The translations under genes and the position numbers were made by a program. From positions 1 through 12,462 of the forward strand of contig JAEUQE010000224.1 of the NCBI GenBank assembly GCA_016789785.1: a stretch of 12,462 nucleotides of DNA. Reading direction: 5' to 3'. Position 1 is the stretch's first letter; each line of letters begins with the position of its first letter. This document shows positions 1 to 7,203 of the stretch, one piece after another. The DNA is from Bryobacterales bacterium. Lineage in GTDB: Bacteria > Acidobacteriota > Terriglobia > Bryobacterales > Bryobacteraceae. The notes under the pieces are model-generated. The model did no database searches and was not told the DNA's origin. It saw only the letters and a list, made by a program, of their open reading frames with translations.

Positions 1-138
1 TTCCAGCACAGCGAGCGAGCGGTTCTCGCTCATATAGAGAACCCGAGTTCCTCGTGAGTTCCAACGGCCACCCACTCGGCGAGCGCCCTCGCCATCATAT
101 GCCGGAAACGTCGCCCGACATAGGCGAAAGGCCCGCAT
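1..138 (-). CDS. RES-domain toxin, N-terminal 46 codons (cut by window edge)
   Basis: Reading the minus strand from the ATG at 138-136 gives an open frame of 46 codons to the window edge. It begins MRAFRLCRATFPAYDGEG and continues with GGRWNSRGTRVLYMSE and SLAVLE. The GGRWN..GT.V.Y.SE..LAVLE pattern is the N-terminal half of the RES domain. RES proteins (MbcT, ParT, Res) are toxins that attack cellular NAD+ by phosphorolysis or hydrolysis; the family's conserved Arg (in GGRW) and Glu (in AVLE) are present here. The start overlaps the upstream antitoxin stop by one base (TAATG), the usual antitoxin-first, translationally coupled order of RES/Xre modules. The rest of the toxin, including the distal conserved Ser, lies outside the window, so intactness cannot be judged. 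The identification rests on motif match plus the partner gene. Confidence 0.85.
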   Translation of the reverse strand, partial: MRAFRLCRATFPAYDGEGARRVGGRWNSRGTRVLYMSENRSLAVLE

Positions 139-488
139 TAGCCCAACACGCCGTGCTCGATCCGGGTCAGAATGTCGTCGGCCTCCTGAAAACCCTCTTC
201 CGTGGTGGCAGCTTCGAACGGACTTCGACCCTGCAACGATGGGTTCGGAGTTTCCAGCCAAGCCAAGGCCTTGTCGCGGTTTGCAAAAACTTCACCTGCC
301 CGGACCGACAACGAGATGAAGCGTGCCGGCGGCCGTAGCTCGGTAAACTCCTGACTGGACTCAATCGTAGCCAAAATATACCTCACTTTCACTATAAGCC
401 CAAACTCCGTTGCGGAGGTTTCGACAGTCCGGCCGGATTCACAGGGCGTACCTGCAGAGCCAACCGGGGATCGTTGGGGCCTTGGCAT
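138..488 (-). CDS. MbcA/ParS/Xre-type antitoxin (DUF2384), N-terminus doubtful
   Basis: The C-terminal half, from about residue 60, reads ISLSVRAGEVFANRDKALAW, then TPNPSLQGRSPFEAATTEEG, and ends ADDILTRIEHGVLG. This is the DUF2384 toxin-binding domain, including the PNP.L.GR.P and LLxRIEHG motifs. Members bind and neutralise a RES toxin and usually repress their own operon through an N-terminal helix-turn-helix region. That region is not recognisable here: the first ~55 residues are low-quality sequence rich in R, S, T and P. In-frame GTG codons at 392-390 and 386-384 are possible shorter starts. The ATG at 488 gives 116 residues, but nothing supports it strongly and no Shine-Dalgarno motif is evident. 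The gene may be 5'-truncated by a rearrangement whose repeat-rich scar lies just upstream. The RES toxin follows with a one-base overlap. The family call is firm; start and functionality are uncertain. Confidence 0.7.
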   Translation of the reverse strand: MPRPQRSPVGSAGTPCESGRTVETSATEFGLIVKVRYILATIESSQEFTELRPPARFISLSVRAGEVFANRDKALAWLETPNPSLQGRSPFEAATTEEGFQEADDILTRIEHGVLG

Positions 489-510
489 CGTGAGCCGAGG
501 GCGACGGCGT

Positions 511-720
511 GTTATTCCGAACCGGATGAAAGGTTATTCCGCATCTGCACCCGAGAGCCGCCCAGGAGTCTGGTGGTGCGGTCGACGCCGACCGTCAGAT
601 TAGTCCGCCTGTGAAAATCGCGCGCGCCGCTTTGCCGGCCGCTTCCCCGCAAGTTCAGGATGCTGTTGGGAATAACGCGGGACGCAGCATAACGTGCATT
701 ATTCCGAGCGCGGAATGACG
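511..720. repeat. Cluster of direct and inverted GTTATTCCG-like repeats in a gene-free stretch
   Basis: The stretch 489-798 holds no convincing gene. GTTATTCCG occurs at 511-519 and again at 533-541, a 22-bp spacing. The inverted form GGAATAACG is at 669-677. CATTATTCCG (697-706) and CGGAATGACG (711-720) form an imperfect palindrome around AGCG, with GCATAACGTG just before it. Left copies point one way and the outer right copy points the other, as expected of the two ends of a small element or of core sites for a tyrosine recombinase. No recombinase is encoded here, so the element assignment is inference; the repeats themselves are directly visible. Confidence 0.55.
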
Positions 721-798
721 TTACGGGGATTGGCTGGCGGGGAGGCATGCAAAGGGGCAGGGAAGATTCAGACATTAAAGATCGGACATAATCGATGC

Positions 799-1488
799 AT
801 GCTGCGAACTTTTGCCGTCATGCTTTTCCTGCTCAGCCCTTTGCTTGCCCAAAGCAAGCCACCCAAGGGCTTCGTACCACTGTTCAACGGAAAGAATCTT
901 GAGGGGTGGGAGTCCCGGGGCGACGGCCAGTGGTCCGTCATGAAGGACGGCACCGTTCTCGGCCAAAGAGTGTTTGACAGGAATCTGTTGATACCCGGAA
1001 AGACACCCTTCAAAGAAGCGCAGCAGTTCACCGCATGGGTGAATCGTCAGGCATGGCTCTACTCGAAGGCCGAGTACGGGGACTTTGACCTCCACCTGGA
1101 ATTCTGGACCAAGACCGGCGGCAACAGCGGGATCTCGCTGCGGGACCCCTCACGAGGGGAGTTCGGAATCTCGGACCCGCCCGACTTCCGGCGCACGCCA
1201 TCGAAGCTCGGCTACGAAATTCAGATCAATAACCGCTATCCCGATCCAACGCCGACCGGCAGCATCTACACTTTCACCAAAGCTCCGGAGGAGCCAATGG
1301 CCGCCGATGATTGGAACTCCTTTGACATTGAGGTTCGAAAGGAGACGATCCGCGTGCGGCTGAACGGCAAGCTTGTCTCCGACATGAAGTGCGACCCGAA
1401 GCGGCCGGTTCGTGGACCGATCGGCCTTCAACTCCACGATCAGTTCAGCCTGGTGATGTTCCGGAACCTCTGGATTCGCACTTACTGA
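799..1488 (+). CDS. Secreted DUF1080 protein (3-keto-disaccharide hydrolase family)
   Basis: The 229-residue product starts with a signal peptide (MLRTFAVMLFLLSPLLAQS, probable cleavage after LLA), so it is exported. The mature part carries DUF1080 hallmarks: FVPLFNGKNLEGWE near the start, a middle segment with YGDFDLHLEFW and GGNSGISLR, then WNSFDIEVR, RVRLNGKLV and the closing GPIGLQLH with F.NLWIR. This is a concanavalin-like beta-sandwich fold. Several DUF1080 proteins hydrolyse 3-keto-glucosides or 3-keto-disaccharides in the periplasm; the substrate here cannot be told. An upstream in-frame ATG at 694 would place about 35 non-signal-like residues before the hydrophobic stretch, so the ATG at 799 is preferred. 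No clear Shine-Dalgarno precedes it. The gene converges on a minus-strand operon, with 17 bp between the stops. A carbohydrate-degradation role fits the neighbouring sulfatase, but that link is inferred. Confidence 0.85.
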   Translation: MLRTFAVMLFLLSPLLAQSKPPKGFVPLFNGKNLEGWESRGDGQWSVMKDGTVLGQRVFDRNLLIPGKTPFKEAQQFTAWVNRQAWLYSKAEYGDFDLHLEFWTKTGGNSGISLRDPSRGEFGISDPPDFRRTPSKLGYEIQINNRYPDPTPTGSIYTFTKAPEEPMAADDWNSFDIEVRKETIRVRLNGKLVSDMKCDPKRPVRGPIGLQLHDQFSLVMFRNLWIRTY

Positions 1489-1505
1489 GAGTGCCGGATC
1501 GCGAA

Positions 1506-2144
1506 TCAGTGATCGAAGTATTCGTCGCGCTCGAGCTGTTCCTCCACGCTCCAACGGCGCCGCAGATCGAGCACGTTATCCGCAAGATCGAGCAGTTGCG
1601 CGCGAATCCTCGCACCATCGAGCGCAATCGGCCCTGGTAGCGACTTTGGAGCCGCCAGCATACGTTCCTGCTCACGATGCGGTGCTGGCACACGCGTCAG
1701 GATCTCGTACAAACGGTACTCCGACGGTCCCACTTCACGCCGGGCCCATTTCAGTTTGCGCGTGGTCTCCGGATCACATTCCTCAACGGCCAGTAACAGC
1801 GCCGAGCAAACGAAGGCCGAACACCAAACGGTCTTCTCGCGGCAGCCTTGGGCCGTGAGGCGGCGGCATGTGGGTGGACAGCATCCCGTGCCTTGCTGAT
1901 GGCAGCGGCGGCAGATCTCGTGCATGCCGCTCTCATCGAAGAACGTATTCAGTTCGTCGATCCAGCGCGCGCGAGGGATTCCTTGCAGGCCGGCACCTTG
2001 CACCTCGGCAATCACTCCGCGGTGCTTCCGGGCACAGGCCACGCACAGCGTTTCAATCGACGCGACGGCAGGGTCGCCGACGCTTTGAAACGTGAGCGTC
2101 TGGTATCGATGAGCGTTCGCACTGCCGCATTGGATGCACTGCAT
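1506..2144 (-). CDS. Cysteine-rich, putative zinc-binding protein of unknown function
   Basis: The 212-residue product has no signal peptide or membrane segment and is probably cytoplasmic. I do not recognise the family. The N-terminal ~40 residues have a zinc-ribbon pattern: C3-x2-C6 (MQCIQCG) and C34-x2-C37 (CVAC). A second cysteine cluster at residues 78-113 contains CRRCH, TGCCPPTCRRL, GCREK and CSAFVC. This dense set could bind further zinc or an iron-sulfur cluster; that is inference. The C-terminal ~70 residues are charged and helical, ending in an acidic EQLERDEYFDH. The start ATG follows the sulfatase TAA immediately (TAAATG), so the two are almost certainly one transcript with coupled translation. 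Such coupling could point to a role in sulfatase maturation or regulation, but no motif of a known formylglycine-generating enzyme or anSME is seen. The gene is clearly real from its codon structure and position. Confidence 0.75.
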   Translation of the reverse strand: MQCIQCGSANAHRYQTLTFQSVGDPAVASIETLCVACARKHRGVIAEVQGAGLQGIPRARWIDELNTFFDESGMHEICRRCHQQGTGCCPPTCRRLTAQGCREKTVWCSAFVCSALLLAVEECDPETTRKLKWARREVGPSEYRLYEILTRVPAPHREQERMLAAPKSLPGPIALDGARIRAQLLDLADNVLDLRRRWSVEEQLERDEYFDH

Positions 2145-3503
2145 TTAGCCGCCTGCCTGTCGCCGCTTCTGATCGAGCAGCTTCTTGAGCTGCGTGCGAA
2201 CCGCGGCTGCGGATTCCCGATGCGCAAGGTTGGTGAACTCGCCGGCATCGTTGTCGTGATCGTAGAGTTCCACGCCGTCCGCGCCGCCGTTCCATTCGGT
2301 ATAGCGATACCTGGCGGTTTGGACACTGCGGCCAAGCCCGCCGGCGCGGGTCACTACTGTGTAGGCAGCTTTCTGCCACGTTGCCCTCGGATCGGCAAAC
2401 AGTCTCTGCAGAGGCTCTCCGTGCAGCGATCGCGCACTTGCCGGCAGCTTCGTACCCGCTTGTTGCAGGAAGGTTGGATAGATATCCAGTAACTCCACTG
2501 GCTGCTTGCACAGGCTGTCTGCTCTTACACCTGGGCCACTTGCAAGAAATGGAACACGTGCCGAGCGCTCGAACAGGGTCACTTTGTTCCACCAGTTGTG
2601 TTCGCCGAGATGCAGACCGTGATCGCCGAAGAAGATCACGAGCGTCGATTTGTCGAGGCCCGTGCGGCGCAGCGTACCGAGCAGCCGGCCCACCTGCGCG
2701 TCCATGAACGAAATGCAGGCCCAATAGGCGCGCCGGTATTCGAGTTCTTCCTGTGCCCCAAGATTGTGCCGTACGGGAGGGTAGGCAGCCTTCGGGATAT
2801 CCGCCTCGTCATCCCGCGGTTCCTTGCGCACCGGAATCGAAGATGGTGGATACAGATCGAAGTAGCGTTTCGGCGCGATGTAAGGATCGTGAGGCTTGCG
2901 AAATCCGGCAGCGAGGAAGAAGGGCTTTCCGGTTGGGTTCGACGCGAACTTCTCCAGCAGTTTCGAAGACTCCTCCGCGATTCCGCCATCGGGATGATCC
3001 GTATCCGTGCCCTCCGCGGCACGCCATTGGAAGAACGCGAACTTGCCACCGGTGAGGTTGCGCCCTTCGCCCGGCGGGATTTGCGGCCTCGGATTGAACT
3101 GGCCATCCCAGTCAGCCTCGCTATCCATGCCATCGTGAAAGATCTTGCCCACGCGATAGGTCTGATAGCCGTTGGCGCGCAGCAGTTCCGGCAGAAAGGG
3201 ATGGCCCTGCAGGTGGCTACGCGGATTGTCGCGATTGTCGAGGATCTTCGTGGTCTCCGGATAGAGACCGCTCAACAAGGATGTTCGCGAAGGATTGCAC
3301 ACGGGATACTGGCAGAAAGCACGATCGAAGCGCATGCCGGATTTCGCCAGCGAATCCAGGTTCGGCGTTCTGACGATGGGATGACCGTAGCAGCCGAGGT
3401 CGCGGTTCAGATCGTCGACAGCAATCAGCAGGAGATTGCTTGAAGTACGCTGCGCCGCGCTGACGAGAGGCAAGGCACTGAGGAACGCGCGGCGAGTGAA
3501 CAT
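2145..3503 (-). CDS. Tat-exported sulfatase, iduronate-2-sulfatase-like
   Basis: The 452-residue protein opens with a twin-arginine signal (MFTRRAFLSALPLVSAAQ), so it is probably exported folded. The type I sulfatase fold begins at residue ~24 with LLLIAVDDLNRDLGCYG. D30 and D31 are the metal-binding aspartates. The sulfatase signature C-x-P-S-R is CNPSR at residues 69-73, where C69 would be converted to formylglycine, the catalytic nucleophile. Further active-site elements are GDHG at 293-296 and K307 in NWWNKVTLFE. The stretch DDLNRDLGCYGHPIVRTPNL and SGLYPETTKI resemble iduronate-2-sulfatase-like enzymes. The natural substrate (a sulfated glycan, sulfate ester or other) cannot be deduced. 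The maturase that would make formylglycine is not in the window. The gene leads a two-gene unit with the cysteine-rich protein. No strong ribosome-binding site precedes the ATG, but the Tat motif starts at residue 3 and fixes this start. Confidence 0.9.
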   Translation of the reverse strand: MFTRRAFLSALPLVSAAQRTSSNLLLIAVDDLNRDLGCYGHPIVRTPNLDSLAKSGMRFDRAFCQYPVCNPSRTSLLSGLYPETTKILDNRDNPRSHLQGHPFLPELLRANGYQTYRVGKIFHDGMDSEADWDGQFNPRPQIPPGEGRNLTGGKFAFFQWRAAEGTDTDHPDGGIAEESSKLLEKFASNPTGKPFFLAAGFRKPHDPYIAPKRYFDLYPPSSIPVRKEPRDDEADIPKAAYPPVRHNLGAQEELEYRRAYWACISFMDAQVGRLLGTLRRTGLDKSTLVIFFGDHGLHLGEHNWWNKVTLFERSARVPFLASGPGVRADSLCKQPVELLDIYPTFLQQAGTKLPASARSLHGEPLQRLFADPRATWQKAAYTVVTRAGGLGRSVQTARYRYTEWNGGADGVELYDHDNDAGEFTNLAHRESAAAVRTQLKKLLDQKRRQAGG

Positions 3504-3579
3504 GCTGTCATTCTACGCCGCGGAGGCCCCGGCGCACACGCGCAAACACGCTTTTGAAGCGCTCAACTGTGATAACCTT

Positions 3580-3584
3580 AAGGA
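3580..3584 (+). promoter_or_regulatory. Ribosome-binding site of recO
   Basis: AAGGA lies 10 bases before the TTG at 3595. It supports the non-ATG start: the reading [19 protein letters not shown] begins only a few codons later, matching the usual beginning of RecO proteins. Confidence 0.5.
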
Positions 3585-3594
3585 TTAAAATCGG

Positions 3595-4239
3595 TTGCCA
3601 GGCCGTGTCAGTGAGTCAATCATTCTCAGGACCTATCCCTTTGCGGAAGCCGATCTCATTGTGAGTTATTTCACGAGAGACCAAGGCAAGCTGCGCGGGG
3701 TGGCGAAACGTGCCCGACGTCCCAAGAGCAATTTCGGCGCGGGTTTGGAGCGGCTGTCGCTGGTTCAGATGAACTACTACCAGCGGGAGACCCGGGAGCT
3801 GACCACGCTCGATTCCTGTGAGATTGTCCGATCGCAGTTCGCGCTCCAGGCGAGCTATGAGACGTCAGTCGGGTTGGACTACATGGCCGAAGTGGCCGAG
3901 GAGTTGTTGCCGCCGCATGAGCCGAATGACCGCTACTTTCGACTGTTGCTTGCAGCGCTCGATTTTCTGGCGTTGCGCAAGGATCCGCAGTCGATCTGGC
4001 CGGCGGTTCTTTATACGAGCCTCTGGGCGGTGCGGCTCTCAGGGTTCCTGCCGGGGCTTCGTGTGAAAGCGGAGTCGCTGGCGATTGCACAAGAGATGTT
4101 CGAGAAACCGGTTCGCGAACTTGCCCCGCGGGATTGGACACGCCACACCGCATCCGATCTGCGCCAGTTCCTGAACCGCACGATTGAGGAACAGATCGAG
4201 AAGAGGCTTCTCACGGTGCCACTGCTCGAGAGCCTGTGA
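3595..4239 (+). CDS. recO: DNA repair protein RecO
   Basis: RecO works in the RecFOR pathway: it binds SSB-coated single-stranded DNA with RecR, helps load RecA, and anneals complementary strands. The 214-residue product begins [20 protein letters not shown] and continues [18 protein letters not shown], the characteristic RecO N-terminal OB-fold with its basic patch. The rest (about residue 80 on) is the helical RecO C-terminal domain. The four cysteines of the zinc finger found in some RecO proteins are absent; the only cysteine is in DSCEIV. The start is a TTG with AAGGA ten bases upstream; there is no suitable ATG. It is the first gene of a same-strand block, with glyQ following after 19 bp. 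The length is on the short side for the family (E. coli RecO is about 240 residues). Confidence 0.9.
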   Translation: MPGRVSESIILRTYPFAEADLIVSYFTRDQGKLRGVAKRARRPKSNFGAGLERLSLVQMNYYQRETRELTTLDSCEIVRSQFALQASYETSVGLDYMAEVAEELLPPHEPNDRYFRLLLAALDFLALRKDPQSIWPAVLYTSLWAVRLSGFLPGLRVKAESLAIAQEMFEKPVRELAPRDWTRHTASDLRQFLNRTIEEQIEKRLLTVPLLESL

Positions 4240-4258
4240 CACAGCAGTAACCAACCGC

Positions 4259-5167
4259 ATGGACACCTTCCAACAAACCATCTTCAAGCTGAAACAGTAC
4301 TGGTCAGACCGTGGATGTGTGATCACGGAGCCGTATGATGTGGAGGTCGGCGCGGGCACCATGTGCCCCGAGACCTTCCTGCGAGTGCTCGGCCCGGACC
4401 CGTATCGCGTGGCATACATCCAACCGAGCCGGCGTCCGGCCGATGGACGCTACGGCGAGAACCCGAACCGCCTGTACAAGCACCAGCAGCTTCAGGTCAT
4501 CTTGAAGCCGTCGCCGAATGACATTCTCGATCAGTATCTCGGCTCGTTGGAAGCGATCGGCATCGACCTGAAGAAGCACGATCTGAAGTTTGAGGAAGAC
4601 AACTGGGAGTCGCCGACGTTGGGCGCCTGGGGCATTGGCTGGCAGGTGATGATGGATGGCCTCGAGATCACGCAGTTCACCTATTTTCAGCAGTGCGGCG
4701 GCGTGGATCTTGACCTTGTGCCCGCGGAGATCACTTACGGAATGGAGCGCTTGGTGGCGTTCCTGCAAGGGCAGTCGAGCGTTTATCACATCGATTGGAC
4801 ACCGGAAGTGAAGTACTCGAAAGTGCGGCTCGCGGAAGAGCTGCAGCACTCGGTGTATAACTTCGAGGTCGCCTCCATTGAGACTCTGTGGCAATTGTTC
4901 GGTCTGCACGAGAAGGAATGCCAGCGGCTCATTGATGCTTACAAGGATTATCCGGAGAAGAGTCGCTTTCCGGTGTTGCCCGCCTATGATCAGGTGCTGA
5001 AGTGCTCGAATCTCTTCAACCTGCTGGATGCGCGGGGCGCCATCAGCGTGACCGAGCGAGTGGGCGTGATTGGCCGCGTGCGCAAGCTGGCGGTGGGCGT
5101 GGCGGGTTTGTGGATCGATCAGCAGACCGCGGTTTCAGCGCCGCTGGCTGAGGTGGTGGCGCAATGA
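4259..5167 (+). CDS. glyQ: Glycine--tRNA ligase alpha subunit
   Basis: This is the catalytic subunit of the bacterial alpha2beta2 glycyl-tRNA synthetase, which activates glycine with ATP and charges tRNA-Gly in the cytoplasm. The protein (302 residues, about the E. coli length) starts [20 protein letters not shown] and contains the highly conserved [66 protein letters not shown] and EITYGMERL blocks, covering the class II motifs. The ATG at 4259 is chosen over an in-frame upstream ATG (4184) because homologous sequence begins at MDTFQ and the upstream option would overlap recO. Its last bases overlap the glyS start (ATGA), so the two subunits are translationally coupled, which suits their fixed stoichiometry. 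Confidence 0.97.
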   Translation: MDTFQQTIFKLKQYWSDRGCVITEPYDVEVGAGTMCPETFLRVLGPDPYRVAYIQPSRRPADGRYGENPNRLYKHQQLQVILKPSPNDILDQYLGSLEAIGIDLKKHDLKFEEDNWESPTLGAWGIGWQVMMDGLEITQFTYFQQCGGVDLDLVPAEITYGMERLVAFLQGQSSVYHIDWTPEVKYSKVRLAEELQHSVYNFEVASIETLWQLFGLHEKECQRLIDAYKDYPEKSRFPVLPAYDQVLKCSNLFNLLDARGAISVTERVGVIGRVRKLAVGVAGLWIDQQTAVSAPLAEVVAQ

Positions 5168-7185
5168 GCACACTGCCGCTGTTGATCGAAATCGGGACCG
5201 AAGAGATTCCCGATTGGATGATTCGCTCTGCCGTTTCGAACTTCCGTGAAATGGTGGAGCGCCTGTTGGTGGATCAGAAGCTCGGCGGTACGGTGCGGCT
5301 TGCCGATGGGACACCGCGCCGCATTGCGCTGATTGTGGATGATGTCTCCCAGCGCCAGGCCGACAGTGAAGAGTTGGTGATGGGGCCGCCGAAGGCCGCC
5401 GCGTTCAAGGACGGCAAGCCAACGGGAGCCGCACAGGGCTTCGCGAAAAAGAACGGCGTGGATGTGGAGGCGCTTCGCGTTGAGAGCACGCCGAAGGGCG
5501 AGTACATCGCGGTGTTGAAGAAAGTGTCCGGGCGGACGGCGAAGGAGATTCTCGCCGAAGCTCTGCCGGAACTCATCCTCAAGATCTACTTCCCGAAAAC
5601 CATGTATTGGACCGGCAAGAGCGGCGCGCGGTTCATTCGTCCGATCCGCTGGCTGGTAGCCGTGCTCGGTGAGAGCGATGTGATTCCATTCGAAATCGCC
5701 GGCGTGCAATCGAGCAACATCACCGACGGGCATCGCCGCATGGGTGCACGAGCGCTCTTCGTGAATGCAGGCAACTACGTTTCACAACTCGAAGCGAACG
5801 GTGTCATCGTTTCCGCCGATCAACGCAAGCGCCGCATTCTGGACGGCATCGCGAAACTGGTGGGAGGCAAGGGCCTGACGGTAAGGACCGATGAGTCGCT
5901 GCTCGAAACTCTGGTCTTCATCACCGAGTATCCGGCTCCGATTCTCGGCTCGTTCGACGCACAATATCTCTCGCTGCCGCAGGAAGTGCTGGTCACCGTG
6001 ATGCGGCATCATCAGAAGTATTTCAGCGTGGAGGACAGTTCGGGACAGCTTGCCCCGAACTTCGTCGCGGTGATGAACATCGCCGGCGATCCCGATGGCA
6101 TTGTGCGCCACGGCAATGAGCGCGTGTTGCAGGCGCGCTTCAACGACGCACACTTTTTCTGGGAGTTCGATCAACGGAGGAAGCTCACGGATCGCGTGCA
6201 CGATCTGGCGAACGTCACTTTTCAGGCCAAGCTCGGTTCCTATCTCGACAAGACGAATCGCATGGTTGCGCTGGTGGGCGAATTTGGAGGCGATGCGCAT
6301 GCGTCGCGTGCCGCGCTGCTTTCCAAATGCGACCTCACCACCGAGATGGTGAAGGAATTCACCGAACTGCAGGGCGTGGTCGGCGGTCTCTACGCCCGTG
6401 CCCAGGGCGAATCCGCGGATGCCGCAAAGGCGATCTACGATCACTACAAGCCGGTGAGCATGGAGGATTCGATTCCCTCGACGGTCTCGGGCCGCATGGT
6501 CGCGCTCGCCGACAAAGTAGATACCCTGCGCGGCTGTTTCGCGATCGGCATGGTGCCCACCGGTTCGAAGGATCCCTTCGCACTGCGGCGTGCGGCACAA
6601 GGCGTGGTGAAGATTCTGGTGGAAGGCAAGGTCCCGCTCACGCTTTCAAAGCTGACCGCGGGCAACACCGAACTTGGCGATTTCCTGTTGGATCGCGTTC
6701 GCTACTACTTCAAGGACGTGCGCGGCTTCCGTTATGACGAAGTGAACGCCGCACTGGCGGCATCCGCCGACGATCTGGTGGACGTGGAAGAGCGCATGCT
6801 GGCGATCCAGGCAGTGCGGCCCACGGCGGACTTTGAGCCTCTCGCCGCCAGTTTCAAGCGCATCAAGAATATTCTGCGCCAAGCCGAGTTTCAGACGGCG
6901 GGCGCGGTGGACACGGCACTGCTGGAATCCGGTCCCGAGCAGCAGTTGCACGCGGCTTTCGAACAGCTCCGCGGCCAGGTTGCCGCACACCGTGAGAAGA
7001 AGGACTACCGCTCCGCGCTCGCGGCCATCGCCAGCCTGCGTCCGCGGGTGGATCACTTCTTTGACAAGGTTCTGGTCAATGCAAAGGACGAGACCGTGCG
7101 GCGCAACCGCCTCACGCTGCTCGCCAATCTACTAACTGAATTTTCCGCGATCGCCGACTTTTCGGAGATCGTAACGGGCTCATAA
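5164..7185 (+). CDS. glyS: Glycine--tRNA ligase beta subunit
   Basis: The beta subunit of alpha2beta2 glycyl-tRNA synthetase carries tRNA-recognition and anticodon-binding domains. The product is 673 residues (about 690 in E. coli). It starts [19 protein letters not shown], has [23 protein letters not shown] and GHR in the N-terminal half, MRHHQKYF at about 280-287, [13 protein letters not shown] at 387-399 and [19 protein letters not shown] at about 463-481. The C-terminal part is the DALR-like anticodon-binding region. The start overlaps the glyQ stop by 4 bp (ATGA). ppdK follows after 18 bp; the glyS stop codon sits inside the ppdK Shine-Dalgarno region. No frameshift or internal stop is seen. 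Confidence 0.97.
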   Translation: MSTLPLLIEIGTEEIPDWMIRSAVSNFREMVERLLVDQKLGGTVRLADGTPRRIALIVDDVSQRQADSEELVMGPPKAAAFKDGKPTGAAQGFAKKNGVDVEALRVESTPKGEYIAVLKKVSGRTAKEILAEALPELILKIYFPKTMYWTGKSGARFIRPIRWLVAVLGESDVIPFEIAGVQSSNITDGHRRMGARALFVNAGNYVSQLEANGVIVSADQRKRRILDGIAKLVGGKGLTVRTDESLLETLVFITEYPAPILGSFDAQYLSLPQEVLVTVMRHHQKYFSVEDSSGQLAPNFVAVMNIAGDPDGIVRHGNERVLQARFNDAHFFWEFDQRRKLTDRVHDLANVTFQAKLGSYLDKTNRMVALVGEFGGDAHASRAALLSKCDLTTEMVKEFTELQGVVGGLYARAQGESADAAKAIYDHYKPVSMEDSIPSTVSGRMVALADKVDTLRGCFAIGMVPTGSKDPFALRRAAQGVVKILVEGKVPLTLSKLTAGNTELGDFLLDRVRYYFKDVRGFRYDEVNAALAASADDLVDVEERMLAIQAVRPTADFEPLAASFKRIKNILRQAEFQTAGAVDTALLESGPEQQLHAAFEQLRGQVAAHREKKDYRSALAAIASLRPRVDHFFDKVLVNAKDETVRRNRLTLLANLLTEFSAIADFSEIVTGS

Positions 7186-7189
7186 GGAG
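7184..7189 (+). promoter_or_regulatory. Ribosome-binding site of ppdK with long spacing
   Basis: AAGGAG overlaps the glyS TAA stop and is 14 bases from the ATG at 7204, longer than the usual 5-10. The position suggests ribosomes finishing glyS could reinitiate on ppdK. No other in-frame start codon fits better: the YSFGGGTADG beginning is conserved in the family. Confidence 0.5.
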
Positions 7190-7203
7190 AGATACCCTCA
7201 CAT

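Noticed and set aside
512..775. 87-codon minus-strand frame in the repeat region
   Set aside because: Its residues derive from the GTTATTCCG-type repeats. No domain or ribosome-binding site supports it.
694..798. Upstream ATG for the DUF1080 gene
   Set aside because: It would bury the signal peptide behind about 35 residues that overlap the repeat palindrome. The ATG at 799 gives a normal signal peptide.
1848..2492. 214-codon plus-strand frame spanning the cysteine-rich gene and the sulfatase end
   Set aside because: It crosses two minus-strand genes that are coupled by a TAAATG junction and has no family signal.
2598..3443. 281-codon plus-strand frame opposite the sulfatase
   Set aside because: The sulfatase has the FGly signature, metal ligands and a Tat signal. 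The opposite frame has no motif.
3554..3578. TTGAAG and GATAAC as a promoter for recO
   Set aside because: The spacing is only about 11 bases, and no alternative pair with standard spacing matches well.
5782..6600. 272-codon open frame antisense to glyS
   Set aside because: It lies fully within glyS, whose conserved motifs are read on the other strand. Composition is shadow-like.
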